DNA of 21,107 bases, taken from DATFMP01 sp041477795. Lineage in GTDB: Bacteria; SAR324; JACQKK01. The stretch covers positions 1 to 21,107 of the forward strand of contig JBGOUY010000035.1 of NCBI GenBank assembly GCA_041477795.1. The letters run 5' to 3'. A model generated the notes under the pieces. That model saw nothing but the letters and a program-made list of their open reading frames with translations. It searched no databases and was not told the origin of the DNA. Below are positions 14,283-21,107 of this stretch, in pieces. The position numbers were made by a program, and so were the translations under genes. Within the stretch, counting starts at the first letter, position 1, and each line of letters starts with the position of its first letter.

Positions 14283-14976
14283 GAACGTGAGCGTGTCCTA
14301 CGGCGGCCTGATGGCCCTGAATGGGATCTCGCTGCAGGTGGGCGCGGGCGAATTCGTGGCCGTGGTCGGCCCCAACGGCGCCGGCAAGACGACCCTCTTC
14401 AAGACCATCTCTGGCACGGTGCCGGCCGCGGGTGGCGAGATCACCTTTGCCGGCCAGAACCTGCTGGCGGTGCCGCCCGCGCAGCGGCCGCACCTGGGCA
14501 TCGCCCACGTGCCGGAGGGCCGCCAGGTGTTCAGCAGCCTCACCGTGCTGGAGAACCTGGAAATGGGCGCCTACACGCGCGCGGGCAAGGCCAAGTGGGA
14601 GGAGAATCTGGCGCTGATCTTTCAGCTCTTCCCGCGCCTGAAGGACCGCACCAAGCAGCTCGCCGGCACGCTTTCGGGCGGGGAGCAGCAGATGCTCTCC
14701 ATCGGTCGCGGCTTGGCCTCGGCGCCGCAGATCCTGATGCTTGACGAGCCTTCGCTGGGCTTGGCGCCGGCCGTGGCGGACGCCATCTTCGAGGTGATCG
14801 AGCAGATCCACCGGGAGCGCGGCCTCGCGATCCTGCTCGTCGAGCAACGCGTGGCCGAGGCCCTGGAATCCTGCGATCACGGGTACGTGATGGAGTCGGG
14901 CCAGATGGTGCTGACGGGGACGCACGAGACGCTCGTCTCGGACAAGCGCGTCAAACAGACGTATCTGGGCATGTAG
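14269..14976 (+). CDS. livF: Branched-chain amino acid-type ABC transporter ATPase LivF
   Basis: The 235-residue ATPase has Walker A GPNGAGKTT near residues 36-44, HVPEGRQVFSSLTVLENLEMGAY (the LivF-typical loop), a canonical signature LSGGEQQML, and Walker B ILMLDEPSLGLAP. The C-terminus DKRVKQTYLGM is the usual LivF end. It is the partner of the LivG half of the preceding fusion and, unlike that half, keeps a normal LSGGE signature, so the two ATP sites are asymmetric. Translation starts at GTG 14269, inside the end of the fusion gene, with a purine-rich GAGGTGG stretch upstream. It is cytoplasmic and bound to the membrane complex. Confidence 0.94.
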   Translation: MLTLENVSVSYGGLMALNGISLQVGAGEFVAVVGPNGAGKTTLFKTISGTVPAAGGEITFAGQNLLAVPPAQRPHLGIAHVPEGRQVFSSLTVLENLEMGAYTRAGKAKWEENLALIFQLFPRLKDRTKQLAGTLSGGEQQMLSIGRGLASAPQILMLDEPSLGLAPAVADAIFEVIEQIHRERGLAILLVEQRVAEALESCDHGYVMESGQMVLTGTHETLVSDKRVKQTYLGM

Positions 14977-15068
14977 CCGCTCGCAGCGGGAGTCGCGCGG
15001 AAATACAGGAGGGGCCGGAGAGGAACCGGACTCCACGCAGTGCCAATTCGTCATGGGAGGGGCTCCAC

Positions 15069-16304
15069 ATGAAACGCATTCGCAACGTGTTGCTGGCCGG
15101 GCTGCTCGGGCTCGCGCTGGTGCTGGGTGGGTTCGCGCCGGCGGTGCTGGCGCAGGGCAAGACCGTCAAGATCGGCCTGGTCGTCCCGCTTTCCGGCCCC
15201 TGGGCCCGCCAGGGCGCCCTGATAAAGCTGGGTGCGGAAATGGCCGTGGACGAGATCAATTCCAGCGGCGGCATCAAGTCGCTCGGCGGCGCCAAGCTGG
15301 AGTTGGTCATCGTCGACGCCGGGGACAGCGCGGAAAAGGCGAAGAACGCCGCGCAGCGCCTGGTCTCCCAGGAGCCGGAGCTGGTGGGCGGCATGGGCGC
15401 CTGGCTCAGCTCGTTCACCCTGGCCGTCACCGAGGTCACGGAACGCGCGCAATTGCCCTGGCTGTCGCTGTCGTATTCCGACGCGATCACCGACCGCGGC
15501 TTCAAGTACGTGTTCCAGACTTCGCCCACCGGGGCGACGCAGGCCAACGCCGCTGTGCCGGCGATGGTGGAACTGGCGGAATCGGCGACGGGCAAGCGGC
15601 CCCAGACGGCGGGGATCGTGATGGACAACACCGCCGCGCCGGTCAGCTTCAGCAAGCCCATGCGCGAGGGCGGCCTGGCCAAGATGGGCATCAAGCTGGT
15701 GATGGACGAGATCTTCACGCCGCCGCTTTCCGATGCGACGGCGCTCATCCAGCGCGTGCGCTCGACGCGGCCGGACTTCCTGCTGATGCTGAGCAGCGCC
15801 GTGCCGGATGACAAGCTGCTGATCGAGAAGATGAACGAGTTCCGCTTGGGCAAAGGCGTGGTGCCCGTGATTGGCAACGGCGCGCACTTCGGGGTGCCGG
15901 AGCTGCTCAAGGCGCTGGGCCCGGACCAGCTGGAAGGCGTCATGTTCATCGTGGCCAATTGGGGCATGAAGGGGCAGGAAGATCTCATCGCCCGCTTCAA
16001 GAAGCGCACGGGCGAGCCCTGGCTGAACCAGGACAGCGCGTCGAACTATGGGCACGTGTGGATCCTCAAGGAGGCGCTGGAACGGGCCGGTGTGGCGGAC
16101 CGCGTCAAGGTCGCCGAGCAGATCCACAAGATGGACCTGACCAGCGGGCCTGCCGCCAGCGCGTTTTCGGGCGGCGTGAAGTTCGAGCCCAACGGGCGCC
16201 GCGCCCGCGCCTCGGTGCTGGTGGTGCAGTGGCAGAACGGCGTGCCCGTGACGGTGTACCCGCCGGAGTCCGCGCTGGCCAAGCCGTTCTGGCCCAAGCG
16301 CTAG
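15069..16304 (+). CDS. livK: Periplasmic LIV-type substrate-binding protein
   Basis: The 411-residue protein begins with a clear Sec signal peptide: basic KRIR, a hydrophobic core, and AVLA with cleavage after residue 28. The mature part follows the periplasmic-binding-protein type 1 fold: VKIGLVVPLSGPWARQGALIKLGAEMAVDEINSSGG near the start, LELVIVDAGDSAEKAKNAAQRLVSQEPELVGG, then RPDFLLMLSSAVPDDKLLIEKM. Family members bind branched-chain or other amino acids, amides or aromatic acids; the ligand cannot be read from the sequence. GGGAGGGG lies seven bases before the ATG. The 92-bp gap after livF holds a small 5-bp hairpin directly behind the livF stop (14977-14989) and nothing else I can support. 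It is the probable last gene of the transporter operon. Confidence 0.92.
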   Translation: MKRIRNVLLAGLLGLALVLGGFAPAVLAQGKTVKIGLVVPLSGPWARQGALIKLGAEMAVDEINSSGGIKSLGGAKLELVIVDAGDSAEKAKNAAQRLVSQEPELVGGMGAWLSSFTLAVTEVTERAQLPWLSLSYSDAITDRGFKYVFQTSPTGATQANAAVPAMVELAESATGKRPQTAGIVMDNTAAPVSFSKPMREGGLAKMGIKLVMDEIFTPPLSDATALIQRVRSTRPDFLLMLSSAVPDDKLLIEKMNEFRLGKGVVPVIGNGAHFGVPELLKALGPDQLEGVMFIVANWGMKGQEDLIARFKKRTGEPWLNQDSASNYGHVWILKEALERAGVADRVKVAEQIHKMDLTSGPAASAFSGGVKFEPNGRRARASVLVVQWQNGVPVTVYPPESALAKPFWPKR

Positions 16305-16323
16305 GCGCTTGCCCCGGGTCTGC

Positions 16324-16355
16324 GGGCACCGGCCGCCGCAAGCCGGCCGGTGCCC
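16324..16355 (+). terminator. Strong hairpin after livK
   Basis: GGGCACCGGCCG (16324-16335) and CGGCCGGTGCCC (16344-16355) pair perfectly over 12 GC-rich bases around an 8-nt loop, 19 bases after the livK stop. No T-run follows. It is a likely 3'-end structure of the transporter mRNA, as a Rho-assisted terminator or an RNA-stability element. Nothing else stands out in the 16305-16458 gap. Confidence 0.55.
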
Positions 16356-16458
16356 ACGAGCCGTGCCGCAAGGCCGCTGGCCGCTCCGTGCCGCCCTGGC
16401 GGCGCGCCGGCCCCTTCTTCGTTCACCCCTTTGCGCCCGGGCCGCGGGCGCACTGTCC

Positions 16459-17253
16459 ATGCGACTGGCCAACAAGATTGCCGTGGTGACCGGTGCCGGC
16501 AGCGGCATCGGCCGTGAGATCGCGCTGCGCTTCGGACGCGAGGGGGCGGGCGTGCTGGCGGTGGACCGCAACGAGGACACCGCCGCTCGCACCGCGGGCG
16601 ATGTCCGCAGCGCCGGTGGCAACGCTCAGCATGCGCGGGCGGACATCTCCAGCGCGGCGGACGTCGAGGCGCTCACGCAGGCGCTGCGCGCCGGTTTCGG
16701 CCGGGCCGACGCCCTGGTCAACAACGCCGGCGTGGGCTTCCACCGGGCATTTCTGGAAACGCCGCTGGAGGACTTCGAGCGCGTGCTGCGCATCAACCTG
16801 ACCGGCACATTCCTGGTCTCGCAGGCCATCGCGCGGCTGATGGTGGAGCAGGGCGGCGGGCACATCGTCAACATCGCCTCGATCCAGGGGCAGCGCGGCG
16901 GCTCGGGCCGCTCGGCGTACGGCGCGTCGAAGGCCGGAGTGATTCAGCTCACCAAGGTGATGGCCGTGGAGCTGGCGCACTTCGGCATCGCCGTGAACGC
17001 GATTGCGCCGGGACCCATCCAGACGCCCATAACCAACCACGGGCCGGATCAGCGCCGCGTGTTCCTGGAGCGTGCCGTCATGGGGCGCCTGGGAACGGCG
17101 GCGGAAGTGGCCGCCGCGGCGGTGTTCCTGGCCTCGGACGAGTGCAGCTACACCACCGGCCACGTGCTCAACGTGGACGGCGGCATCGACGCGTCGGGGA
17201 TCGTCTACAGTTACGACGAGTTGGTGCGCGTGCGCAGCGGGCCGAAGTCCTGA
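16459..17253 (+). CDS. Short-chain dehydrogenase/reductase (classical SDR)
   Basis: The 264-residue enzyme has the cofactor motif TGAGSGIG at 11-18. Asp36 after the second strand points to NAD(H) rather than NADP(H). NNAG is at 88-91. The catalytic set is Asn113, Ser141, Tyr154 and Lys158 (YGASK). NAIAPGPIQTP and a GHVLNVDGGIDASG end are typical. It oxidises an alcohol or reduces a ketone of unknown identity, possibly a 3-hydroxyacyl or alicyclic intermediate given the neighbours. The ATG at 16459 matches the classical start although its ribosome site is weak; longer in-frame starts would run into the livK downstream hairpin. It probably heads the downstream metabolic group. Confidence 0.9.
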   Translation: MRLANKIAVVTGAGSGIGREIALRFGREGAGVLAVDRNEDTAARTAGDVRSAGGNAQHARADISSAADVEALTQALRAGFGRADALVNNAGVGFHRAFLETPLEDFERVLRINLTGTFLVSQAIARLMVEQGGGHIVNIASIQGQRGGSGRSAYGASKAGVIQLTKVMAVELAHFGIAVNAIAPGPIQTPITNHGPDQRRVFLERAVMGRLGTAAEVAAAAVFLASDECSYTTGHVLNVDGGIDASGIVYSYDELVRVRSGPKS

Positions 17254-17272
17254 GCGGCGGTAGTCCTGAGCG
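17246..17272. repeat. Two direct copies of AGTCCTGAGCG
   Basis: The 11-base word occurs at 17246-17256 (containing the SDR stop codon) and again at 17262-17272, a 16-base period. A shorter relative, AGTCCTGAG, spans the stop of the SCP2-like gene at 17759-17767. It is probably a local duplication. Confidence 0.5.
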
Positions 17273-17376
17273 ACGATGCGGGGCGCGGATGGACCGTCCG
17301 CTCCCCTGCCGCCGGCCCACGTCATGCGGTCCGGGCGTCCAGCCCGGTGCCGATTCAATTCCTGACCGAAGCGATC

Positions 17377-17766
17377 ATGAGTTCGTTTCCCTCGCCCGCA
17401 TGGATGGCCGCCTTCCAGGAGCGCGTGAACCACGATGAGGAGCTGGCCGTCATCGGCGAGTGGTTCACGGCCGACTTCCTGTTCCAGGCCGGCGACGCGG
17501 AGTACCTGTTCCGCGTGGAGCATGGCCGGCTGGTGGAGATCGTGCCTAAGCCGCGCTTTGACCAGAGCTGGAGCTTCGCCCTGCGCGCGCCACGCGAGCA
17601 CTGGCAGAACTTCATCCGGCCGCTGCCGCCGCCTCTTTTCAACGAGCTCTTTGCCATGCTGATGCGCGTGCCCGAGTTCAAGCTGGAGGGCGACACGCTG
17701 CTGGCCATGCAGAACGCGCGGGCCCTGCAGCGCTTCATGAGCCTGATGCGCGGGGTGGAGTCCTGA
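17377..17766 (+). CDS. SCP2-like (sterol carrier fold) protein
   Basis: The 129-residue product resembles SCP-2 sterol-transfer family proteins: SPAWMAAFQERVNHDEELAVIGEWFTADFLFQ, then EYLFRVEHGRLVEI, a central FALRAPREHWQNFI, and the C-terminal GDTLLAMQNARALQRFM. The fold forms a hydrophobic tunnel for acyl chains or other lipids. In bacterial catabolic loci such proteins are assumed to carry or shield hydrophobic intermediates, without proven reactions. I prefer the ATG at 17377; a GTG ten codons upstream (17347) would add non-family residues. Its stop is one base before the start of the hydrolase gene, so the two are certainly cotranscribed. No upstream -35/-10 is evident in the 123-base gap. 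Confidence 0.72.
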   Translation: MSSFPSPAWMAAFQERVNHDEELAVIGEWFTADFLFQAGDAEYLFRVEHGRLVEIVPKPRFDQSWSFALRAPREHWQNFIRPLPPPLFNELFAMLMRVPEFKLEGDTLLAMQNARALQRFMSLMRGVES

Positions 17767-17767
17767 G

Positions 17768-18610
17768 ATGAGCGCGTACGAGCCGATCGTGGGCCGCTAC
17801 TTGAACCTCGAGGCCGGCGGCGTGCCCTACCGCATCTACGTGGAGGAGGCGGGCGAGGGGATTCCCTTGCTCTGCCTGCACACGGCCGCGGCCGACACGC
17901 GGCAGTACCGGCACCTGCTGACCGATGCGGGCATCATCGACCGCTTTCGCGTGATCGCCTTCGACATGCCCTTTCACGGCAAGTCCAATCCGCCGGATGC
18001 CTGGTGGCGCCGTAAGTACCGGCTCATGGGGCGGCACTACGTGGAGCTGATCCGCGCTGTGTGGCAGGCCATGGGCCTGGAGCGGCCGGTGGTGATGGGC
18101 TGCTCCATGGGTGGCGCGGTGGTGCTGGAGCTGGCCGCGGCGCACTTTGCCGAGTTGCGCGCCATCATCGGGCTGGAAAGCGCCGCCTACGCTCCGGGGC
18201 GCTCCAACCGCTTCTTGAGTCATCCGGCCGTGCATGGTGGGGAATTTGCCGCGACGTATTCGTATGGTCTCTCCGCCCCCCATAGCCCGGAGGCCCGGCG
18301 CCGCGAGAACTGGTGGTACTATGCCCAGTCCGGCCCGGGCGTCTACGAAGGCGACATTCACTTCTACAGTTCCGATCACGACGTGCGCGAGGCCATCAAG
18401 GCCATCGACACGAGGCGCTGCCAGGTCTTCCTGCTCAGCGGCGAGTACGACTATTCCGCCACGCCCGAGATGACGCGGCAGGTGGCCGCGGCCATTCCAG
18501 GCGCGGAATTCATCCTGATGCAGGAGATCGGACACTTTCCCATGATCGAGAACCCGGAACGCTTCCGCAGTTATCTGCTGCCCGTGCTGGAGCGGATCGC
18601 CCGTGGCTGA
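17768..18610 (+). CDS. Alpha/beta-hydrolase fold enzyme
   Basis: The 280-residue protein has the full catalytic triad: Ser113 in the nucleophile elbow GCSMGG, Asp228 in LLSGEYDYSATPE and His256 in EIGHFPMIENP. The oxyanion strand PLLCLHTAAADTRQYRHLL and DMPFHGKSNPP are typical of the ester or C-C hydrolase clan (MhpC-like). HTAAAD replaces the common HGxG. A lid-like middle part (about 145-200) is rich in Arg and aromatic residues. Candidate roles are ring-cleavage product hydrolase, lactonase or esterase; no choice is possible from sequence. Its end overlaps the quinone oxidoreductase start by eight bases. Confidence 0.88.
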   Translation: MSAYEPIVGRYLNLEAGGVPYRIYVEEAGEGIPLLCLHTAAADTRQYRHLLTDAGIIDRFRVIAFDMPFHGKSNPPDAWWRRKYRLMGRHYVELIRAVWQAMGLERPVVMGCSMGGAVVLELAAAHFAELRAIIGLESAAYAPGRSNRFLSHPAVHGGEFAATYSYGLSAPHSPEARRRENWWYYAQSGPGVYEGDIHFYSSDHDVREAIKAIDTRRCQVFLLSGEYDYSATPEMTRQVAAAIPGAEFILMQEIGHFPMIENPERFRSYLLPVLERIARG

Positions 18611-19610
18611 CGCGTCGCGGCCGGCGGCCGTGCCGATCCAGGCCATCCGCATTCACCGCACGGGCGGCGCCGAACAGCTGCGCCTGGAGCGCATCGAGCT
18701 GCCGCCGCCCGGCCCCGGCGCCGTGCGCGTGCGGCATACGGCCATCGGTGTGAACTTCGTCGATATCCATCACCGCACGGGGCGCTACCCGCTGCCCAGC
18801 TATCCGGTGGTGCTGGGCATGGAGGGCGCGGGCGTGGTGGAGGCCCTCGGCGCCGGCGTGAGCGGCCTGCGGCCGGGCCAGCGCGTCGCCTACGCCGGAC
18901 GCACGCCCGGTTCCTATGCCCAGGCCATGAACGTGCCCGCCAACGACCTGGTGCCCGTGCCGGACGGCATCACCGACGAGCAGGCCGCGGCCATGATGGT
19001 CAAGGGGCTCACCGCGCAGTACCTGATCCGCCGCACGCACCGCGTCACGGCCGGGGAGACTTTGCTGGTGCACGCCGCCGCGGGGGGAGTGGGGCTGATC
19101 GTCTGCCAATGGGCCAAGGCGCTCGGGGCCCGCGTGATCGGCACCGTCGGCACGGATCGCAAGGCGGAGATCGCCCGCGCCCATGGCTGCGACCATCAAA
19201 TCGTCTACACACGGGAGGACTTCGCGCAGCGTGTGCGCGAGCTGACCGGCGGCGCCGGCGCGGCCGTGGTGTACGACTCGGTCGGCAAGGACACCTTCGA
19301 GGGCTCGCTGAGCTGCCTGCAGCCCTTCGGCTTGCTGGTCTCCTTCGGCACGGCCTCCGGGCCGATTCCGCCCTTCGACCTGTTCCGGCTGAACCGGATG
19401 GGCTCGCTGGCCGTCACCAGCACCTCGCTCTACACCTACACGGCCGATCCCGCGCGGCTGCAGGATAGCGCGCGGGAATTGTTCGCGGTCGTGCTGAGCG
19501 GCCAGGTGCGCATCGAGATCCAGCAGACCCTGCCGCTGGCGCAAGCCGCGCAGGCCCATCGGCTGCTGGAGGGCCGCCAGACCTCCGGGGCGCTCGTACT
19601 GCTCCCGTGA
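18603..19610 (+). CDS. NADPH:quinone oxidoreductase, zinc-independent MDR family
   Basis: The 335-residue protein follows the QOR layout: an N-terminal GroES-like domain (IRIHRTGGAEQLRLE, GVNFVDIHHRTGRYP, YPVVLGMEGAGVVEALG), then the Rossmann domain with LLVHAAAGGVGLIVCQWAKALGARVIGTVG. The structural-zinc cysteine cluster and the catalytic-zinc ligands of alcohol dehydrogenases are absent. Family members reduce quinones or act as enoyl or crotonyl reductases with NADPH. The GTG start at 18603 overlaps the hydrolase stop, so it is part of the same operon. The actual substrate may be an alpha,beta-unsaturated intermediate of the presumed pathway (inference). Confidence 0.9.
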   Translation: MADASRPAAVPIQAIRIHRTGGAEQLRLERIELPPPGPGAVRVRHTAIGVNFVDIHHRTGRYPLPSYPVVLGMEGAGVVEALGAGVSGLRPGQRVAYAGRTPGSYAQAMNVPANDLVPVPDGITDEQAAAMMVKGLTAQYLIRRTHRVTAGETLLVHAAAGGVGLIVCQWAKALGARVIGTVGTDRKAEIARAHGCDHQIVYTREDFAQRVRELTGGAGAAVVYDSVGKDTFEGSLSCLQPFGLLVSFGTASGPIPPFDLFRLNRMGSLAVTSTSLYTYTADPARLQDSARELFAVVLSGQVRIEIQQTLPLAQAAQAHRLLEGRQTSGALVLLP

Positions 19611-19650
19611 GCGGCGTCAGCCCCCGTTCACCCCGCATCGGGAACGCGAC

Positions 19651-20034
19651 ATGAGCAGCGAGAAATCCGACAAAGGCCTGGCCATCCACCGCCGCTGGCT
19701 GGGCGAGGATCACGTCAATGCCAGCCTGGAGAGTGCGGACGACTTCACGCGCCCGCTGCGGGAGCTGGTAACGAAGAATGCATGGGGCTCCGTCCGGGTG
19801 CGCGACGGCCTGCCGCTCAAGACGCGCTCCATGATCACGGTGGCGCTGCTGGTCGCGCTGAATCGTCCGCACAAGCTGAAGCCGCACATGCGGGCGGCCC
19901 TGCGCAATGGGATCACCCGGGAGGAGCTGCGCGAAATGCTCCTGCACACGCACGCCTATTGTGGCTGGCCGGCCGCCGTGGACGCGTTCCGCTCCGCCAA
20001 GGAAGTGCTGGCCGAGACTGCCAAGACGCGCTGA
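19651..20034 (+). CDS. Carboxymuconolactone decarboxylase (PcaC/CMD) family protein
   Basis: The 127-residue protein is the size of PcaC. It contains RDGLPLKTRSMITVALLVALNRPHKLKPHMRAALRNGITREELREMLLHTHAYCGWPAAVDAF, the full CMD core with the conserved Glu and His and the YCGWPAA turn. No CxxC is present, which argues against an AhpD-like peroxidase function. PcaC decarboxylates gamma-carboxymuconolactone in the protocatechuate pathway, but many paralogues have other substrates and no pcaB or pcaD is visible. GGGAA lies just upstream of the ATG, 40 bases behind the quinone oxidoreductase gene. Confidence 0.87.
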   Translation: MSSEKSDKGLAIHRRWLGEDHVNASLESADDFTRPLRELVTKNAWGSVRVRDGLPLKTRSMITVALLVALNRPHKLKPHMRAALRNGITREELREMLLHTHAYCGWPAAVDAFRSAKEVLAETAKTR

Positions 20035-20035
20035 G

Positions 20036-20206
20036 CGCCGCGCGGACGCCGGCACATCGATTTCCCATTGCTGCTAGCTGCTCATGCGCCGCTTCGAGAT
20101 GGACGCCATGGTGCGGACCAGCTTTGCCCCCTCTACCGACGCGGAGAACATCGAACGTCTGGTGGCGGGCCTGCACCGCGCACGGAGCCTCCTGGGCCAT
20201 GGCTGA
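20036..20206 (+). pseudogene. Remnant of a SufS-type cysteine desulfurase (C-terminal part, with an in-frame TAG)
   Basis: In one frame, 20036-20206 reads like the end of a class V cysteine desulfurase. An AGT..HCC stretch is followed by TAG (20075-20077), then LLMRRFEMDAMVRTSFAPSTDAENIERLVAGLHRARSLLG. SufS proteins normally have HCAQPLMRRF and VRASFA.YNT.EE...LV.GL here. The TAG lies at the usual Gln codon, consistent with CAG to TAG. The rest of the about 400-residue gene is missing: the intact CMD gene lies directly upstream, so a deletion or rearrangement removed it. The last codons overlap the SufU start at 20199, the arrangement of an ancestral sufS-sufU operon. The 40-codon piece after the TAG has an ATG at 20084 and could be translated, but it would lack the PLP site. 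The family call rests on a short match. Confidence 0.6.
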
Positions 20207-20621
20207 CGATCCGGGCTCGCTCTATCGCGAGGCGATCCTCCGGCACGCCCACGACTCCAGCCACTTCGGCCGTGTGGAGCGGCCCAGCCATACGGGCAGC
20301 GCGCAGAATCCGCCCTGCGGCGACGAGCTGGAGGTGAGCGTGGCGATGGTCGGCGAGGTCCTCTGCGAAATCAAGGTTCGGGTGCGCGGCGGTCTGATCT
20401 CCCAGGCCGCCTCGTCCATGAGGAGTGAGGCCGTGCAGGGACTTTCACTGGCCACTGCGCAAGCGCTGGGGCAGCGCTTCCGCGAGGCGATGGAGCAGGG
20501 TGCTGGCGAGGCGCCGGAGGAGCTGGCCGCGCTGCGGCCGTTGCTGGAGGTGCGCCGACACCGCAGCCGGATCCGCTGCACACTGCTGCCGTGGGAGCCG
20601 CTGCTGACGTTCTCGGCGTAA
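20199..20621 (+). CDS. sufU: SufU/NifU_N-like Fe-S or sulfur-transfer protein lacking the second conserved cysteine
   Basis: The 140-residue protein matches SufU along its length: LYREAILRHAHDSSHFGRVE, then NPPCGDELEV (Cys40 and Asp42), and near the end RSRIRCTLLPWEPL (Cys127). In SufU these correspond to zinc ligands Cys41, Asp43 and Cys128. The remaining ligand, Cys66 in the usual G-x-G-C-A/S-I-S loop, is replaced: this protein reads RVRGGLISQAASSM, with Gly65 at that place. Cys56 lies close by but not at the conserved spot. SufU activates SufS by accepting persulfide sulfur, so this copy is probably impaired or repurposed. The adjacent decayed SufS supports relaxed selection. The ATG at 20199 overlaps the SufS remnant's end. 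Confidence 0.78.
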   Translation: MADDPGSLYREAILRHAHDSSHFGRVERPSHTGSAQNPPCGDELEVSVAMVGEVLCEIKVRVRGGLISQAASSMRSEAVQGLSLATAQALGQRFREAMEQGAGEAPEELAALRPLLEVRRHRSRIRCTLLPWEPLLTFSA

Positions 20622-20648
20622 GCCGGCGCACTCCGCGGCGTCGTACGA

Positions 20649-21107
20649 TCAGGGCGTCTCGCCTTTCACGATCAGCTCGCGCAGGCGGCCGCGATCGGCC
20701 TTGCCCGTGCGGCCGAGGGGCAGGCTCGTGCCGAAGTGAAAGGCATCGGGGAGCTTGAAGCGCTCCAGGCGTTGGGCGGCCCAGCCCCGCAGTTCCGCCG
20801 CCTCGGGCCGCGCACCCGCCCGGGGCACGATCAGCACGTGGATGCGCTCGCCCACCAGGGCATCCGGCACACCCGTCACCATCACCTCCCCCACGGCCGG
20901 GTGGGCCGCCAGGGCGGCCTCCACCTCCAGCGGCGAGATCTTGTTGCCGCCGCGCGAGATCAATTCCTTGGCCCGCCCCACCAGCTCCACGACGCCCGCC
21001 TCGCGCTCGCGTGCCACGTCGCCGGTACGGAACCAGCCGTCGGCGAAGGCGGCCGCCGTCTGCTCCGGCGCGTCCAGGTAGCCGCTCATGACGAAGTTCG
21101 TGCGGAT
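20649..21107 (-). CDS. Acyl-CoA synthetase / AMP-binding enzyme, C-terminal part (5' end beyond window)
   Basis: The frame is open from the right window edge; 152 C-terminal residues are visible. They include the ANL-superfamily motifs in order: GYLDAPEQTAAAF and DGWFRTGDVA (A7), VGRAKELISRGGNKISPLEVEAAL (A8 hinge), and LPLGRTGKADRGRLREL (A10) with the catalytic Lys in GKADR. It would activate a carboxylic acid to its CoA thioester with ATP. The acid-binding pocket is outside the window, so the substrate is unknown. It converges on the SufU-like gene with only 27 bases between stops, where no terminator hairpin is visible. Confidence 0.9.
   Translation of the reverse strand: MRTNFVMSGYLDAPEQTAAAFADGWFRTGDVAREREAGVVELVGRAKELISRGGNKISPLEVEAALAAHPAVGEVMVTGVPDALVGERIHVLIVPRAGARPEAAELRGWAAQRLERFKLPDAFHFGTSLPLGRTGKADRGRLRELIVKGETP

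Noticed and set aside
14977..14989. A 5-bp hairpin directly after livF as a terminator
   Set aside because: It is too short, has no T-run, and livK belongs functionally to the same operon; it is mentioned only under livK.
17347..17376. Upstream GTG start for the SCP2-like protein
   Set aside because: It would add ten residues outside the family's usual start, with no better ribosome site than the ATG at 17377.
20075..20077. TAG in the SufS relic as a recoded pyrrolysine codon
   Set aside because: The rest of the desulfurase is missing, the position is a Gln rather than a catalytic residue, and there is no PYLIS-like or pyl gene evidence. Simple decay explains it.

Overview
This is a high-GC (roughly two-thirds G+C by eye), gene-dense bacterial segment with 21 protein-coding genes or gene fragments and no rRNA, tRNA, CRISPR array or insertion sequence that I can see. 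Overlapping stop/start pairs, GTG starts, a branched-chain-amino-acid-type (LIV) ABC transporter with a fused permease-ATPase, a SufU-type scaffold, an HdrB-like protein and a selenocysteine-dependent member of the GrdB/PrdB reductase family suggest an environmental, probably uncultured lineage (Rokubacteria/Methylomirabilota, Tectomicrobia or a deep proteobacterial group are compatible). The sequence alone does not fix the taxon.

Left part (1-3536): the 3' end of a secreted Ig-like/metzincin metalloprotease gene and a secreted HEAT-repeat protein, both on +. On - lies a GrdB/PrdB-family gene interrupted by an in-frame TGA exactly where the family's CxxC cysteine is expected. A hairpin right behind the TGA fits the bacterial SECIS consensus, so I annotate one 272-residue selenoprotein instead of two broken ORFs. 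A divergent 2-hydroxychromene-2-carboxylate isomerase-like gene follows on +.

Sugar region (3736-9977): a GT2 glycosyltransferase (+) meets, at a shared CTAG, the end of a six-gene minus-strand operon: rfbF, rfbG, a TylC3-type C-methyltransferase, an RmlC-type 3,5-epimerase, an NAD-sugar epimerase/reductase and a CmcI-type O-methyltransferase. Together they outline synthesis of a CDP-linked, C-methylated and possibly O-methylated 6-deoxyhexose for a surface glycan or glycoconjugate. A good sigma70-like promoter precedes rfbF.

Right part (10141-21107): an orphan HdrB-like protein (-), then a long plus-strand series: livH, a livM-livG fusion, livF and livK, followed by a 12-bp hairpin. Next come an SDR dehydrogenase, an SCP2-like protein, an alpha/beta hydrolase, a zinc-free quinone oxidoreductase and a carboxymuconolactone-decarboxylase-family protein. 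This resembles an uptake-and-catabolism locus for an organic acid or aromatic compound, but the substrate is not visible. The window ends with a decayed remnant of a SufS cysteine desulfurase, a SufU homologue that has lost one of its three conserved cysteines, and the 3' part of an acyl-CoA synthetase gene on -.

The main discovery candidates are the selenoprotein with its SECIS, the paired decay of SufS and SufU, and the CDP-sugar C-methylation pathway.
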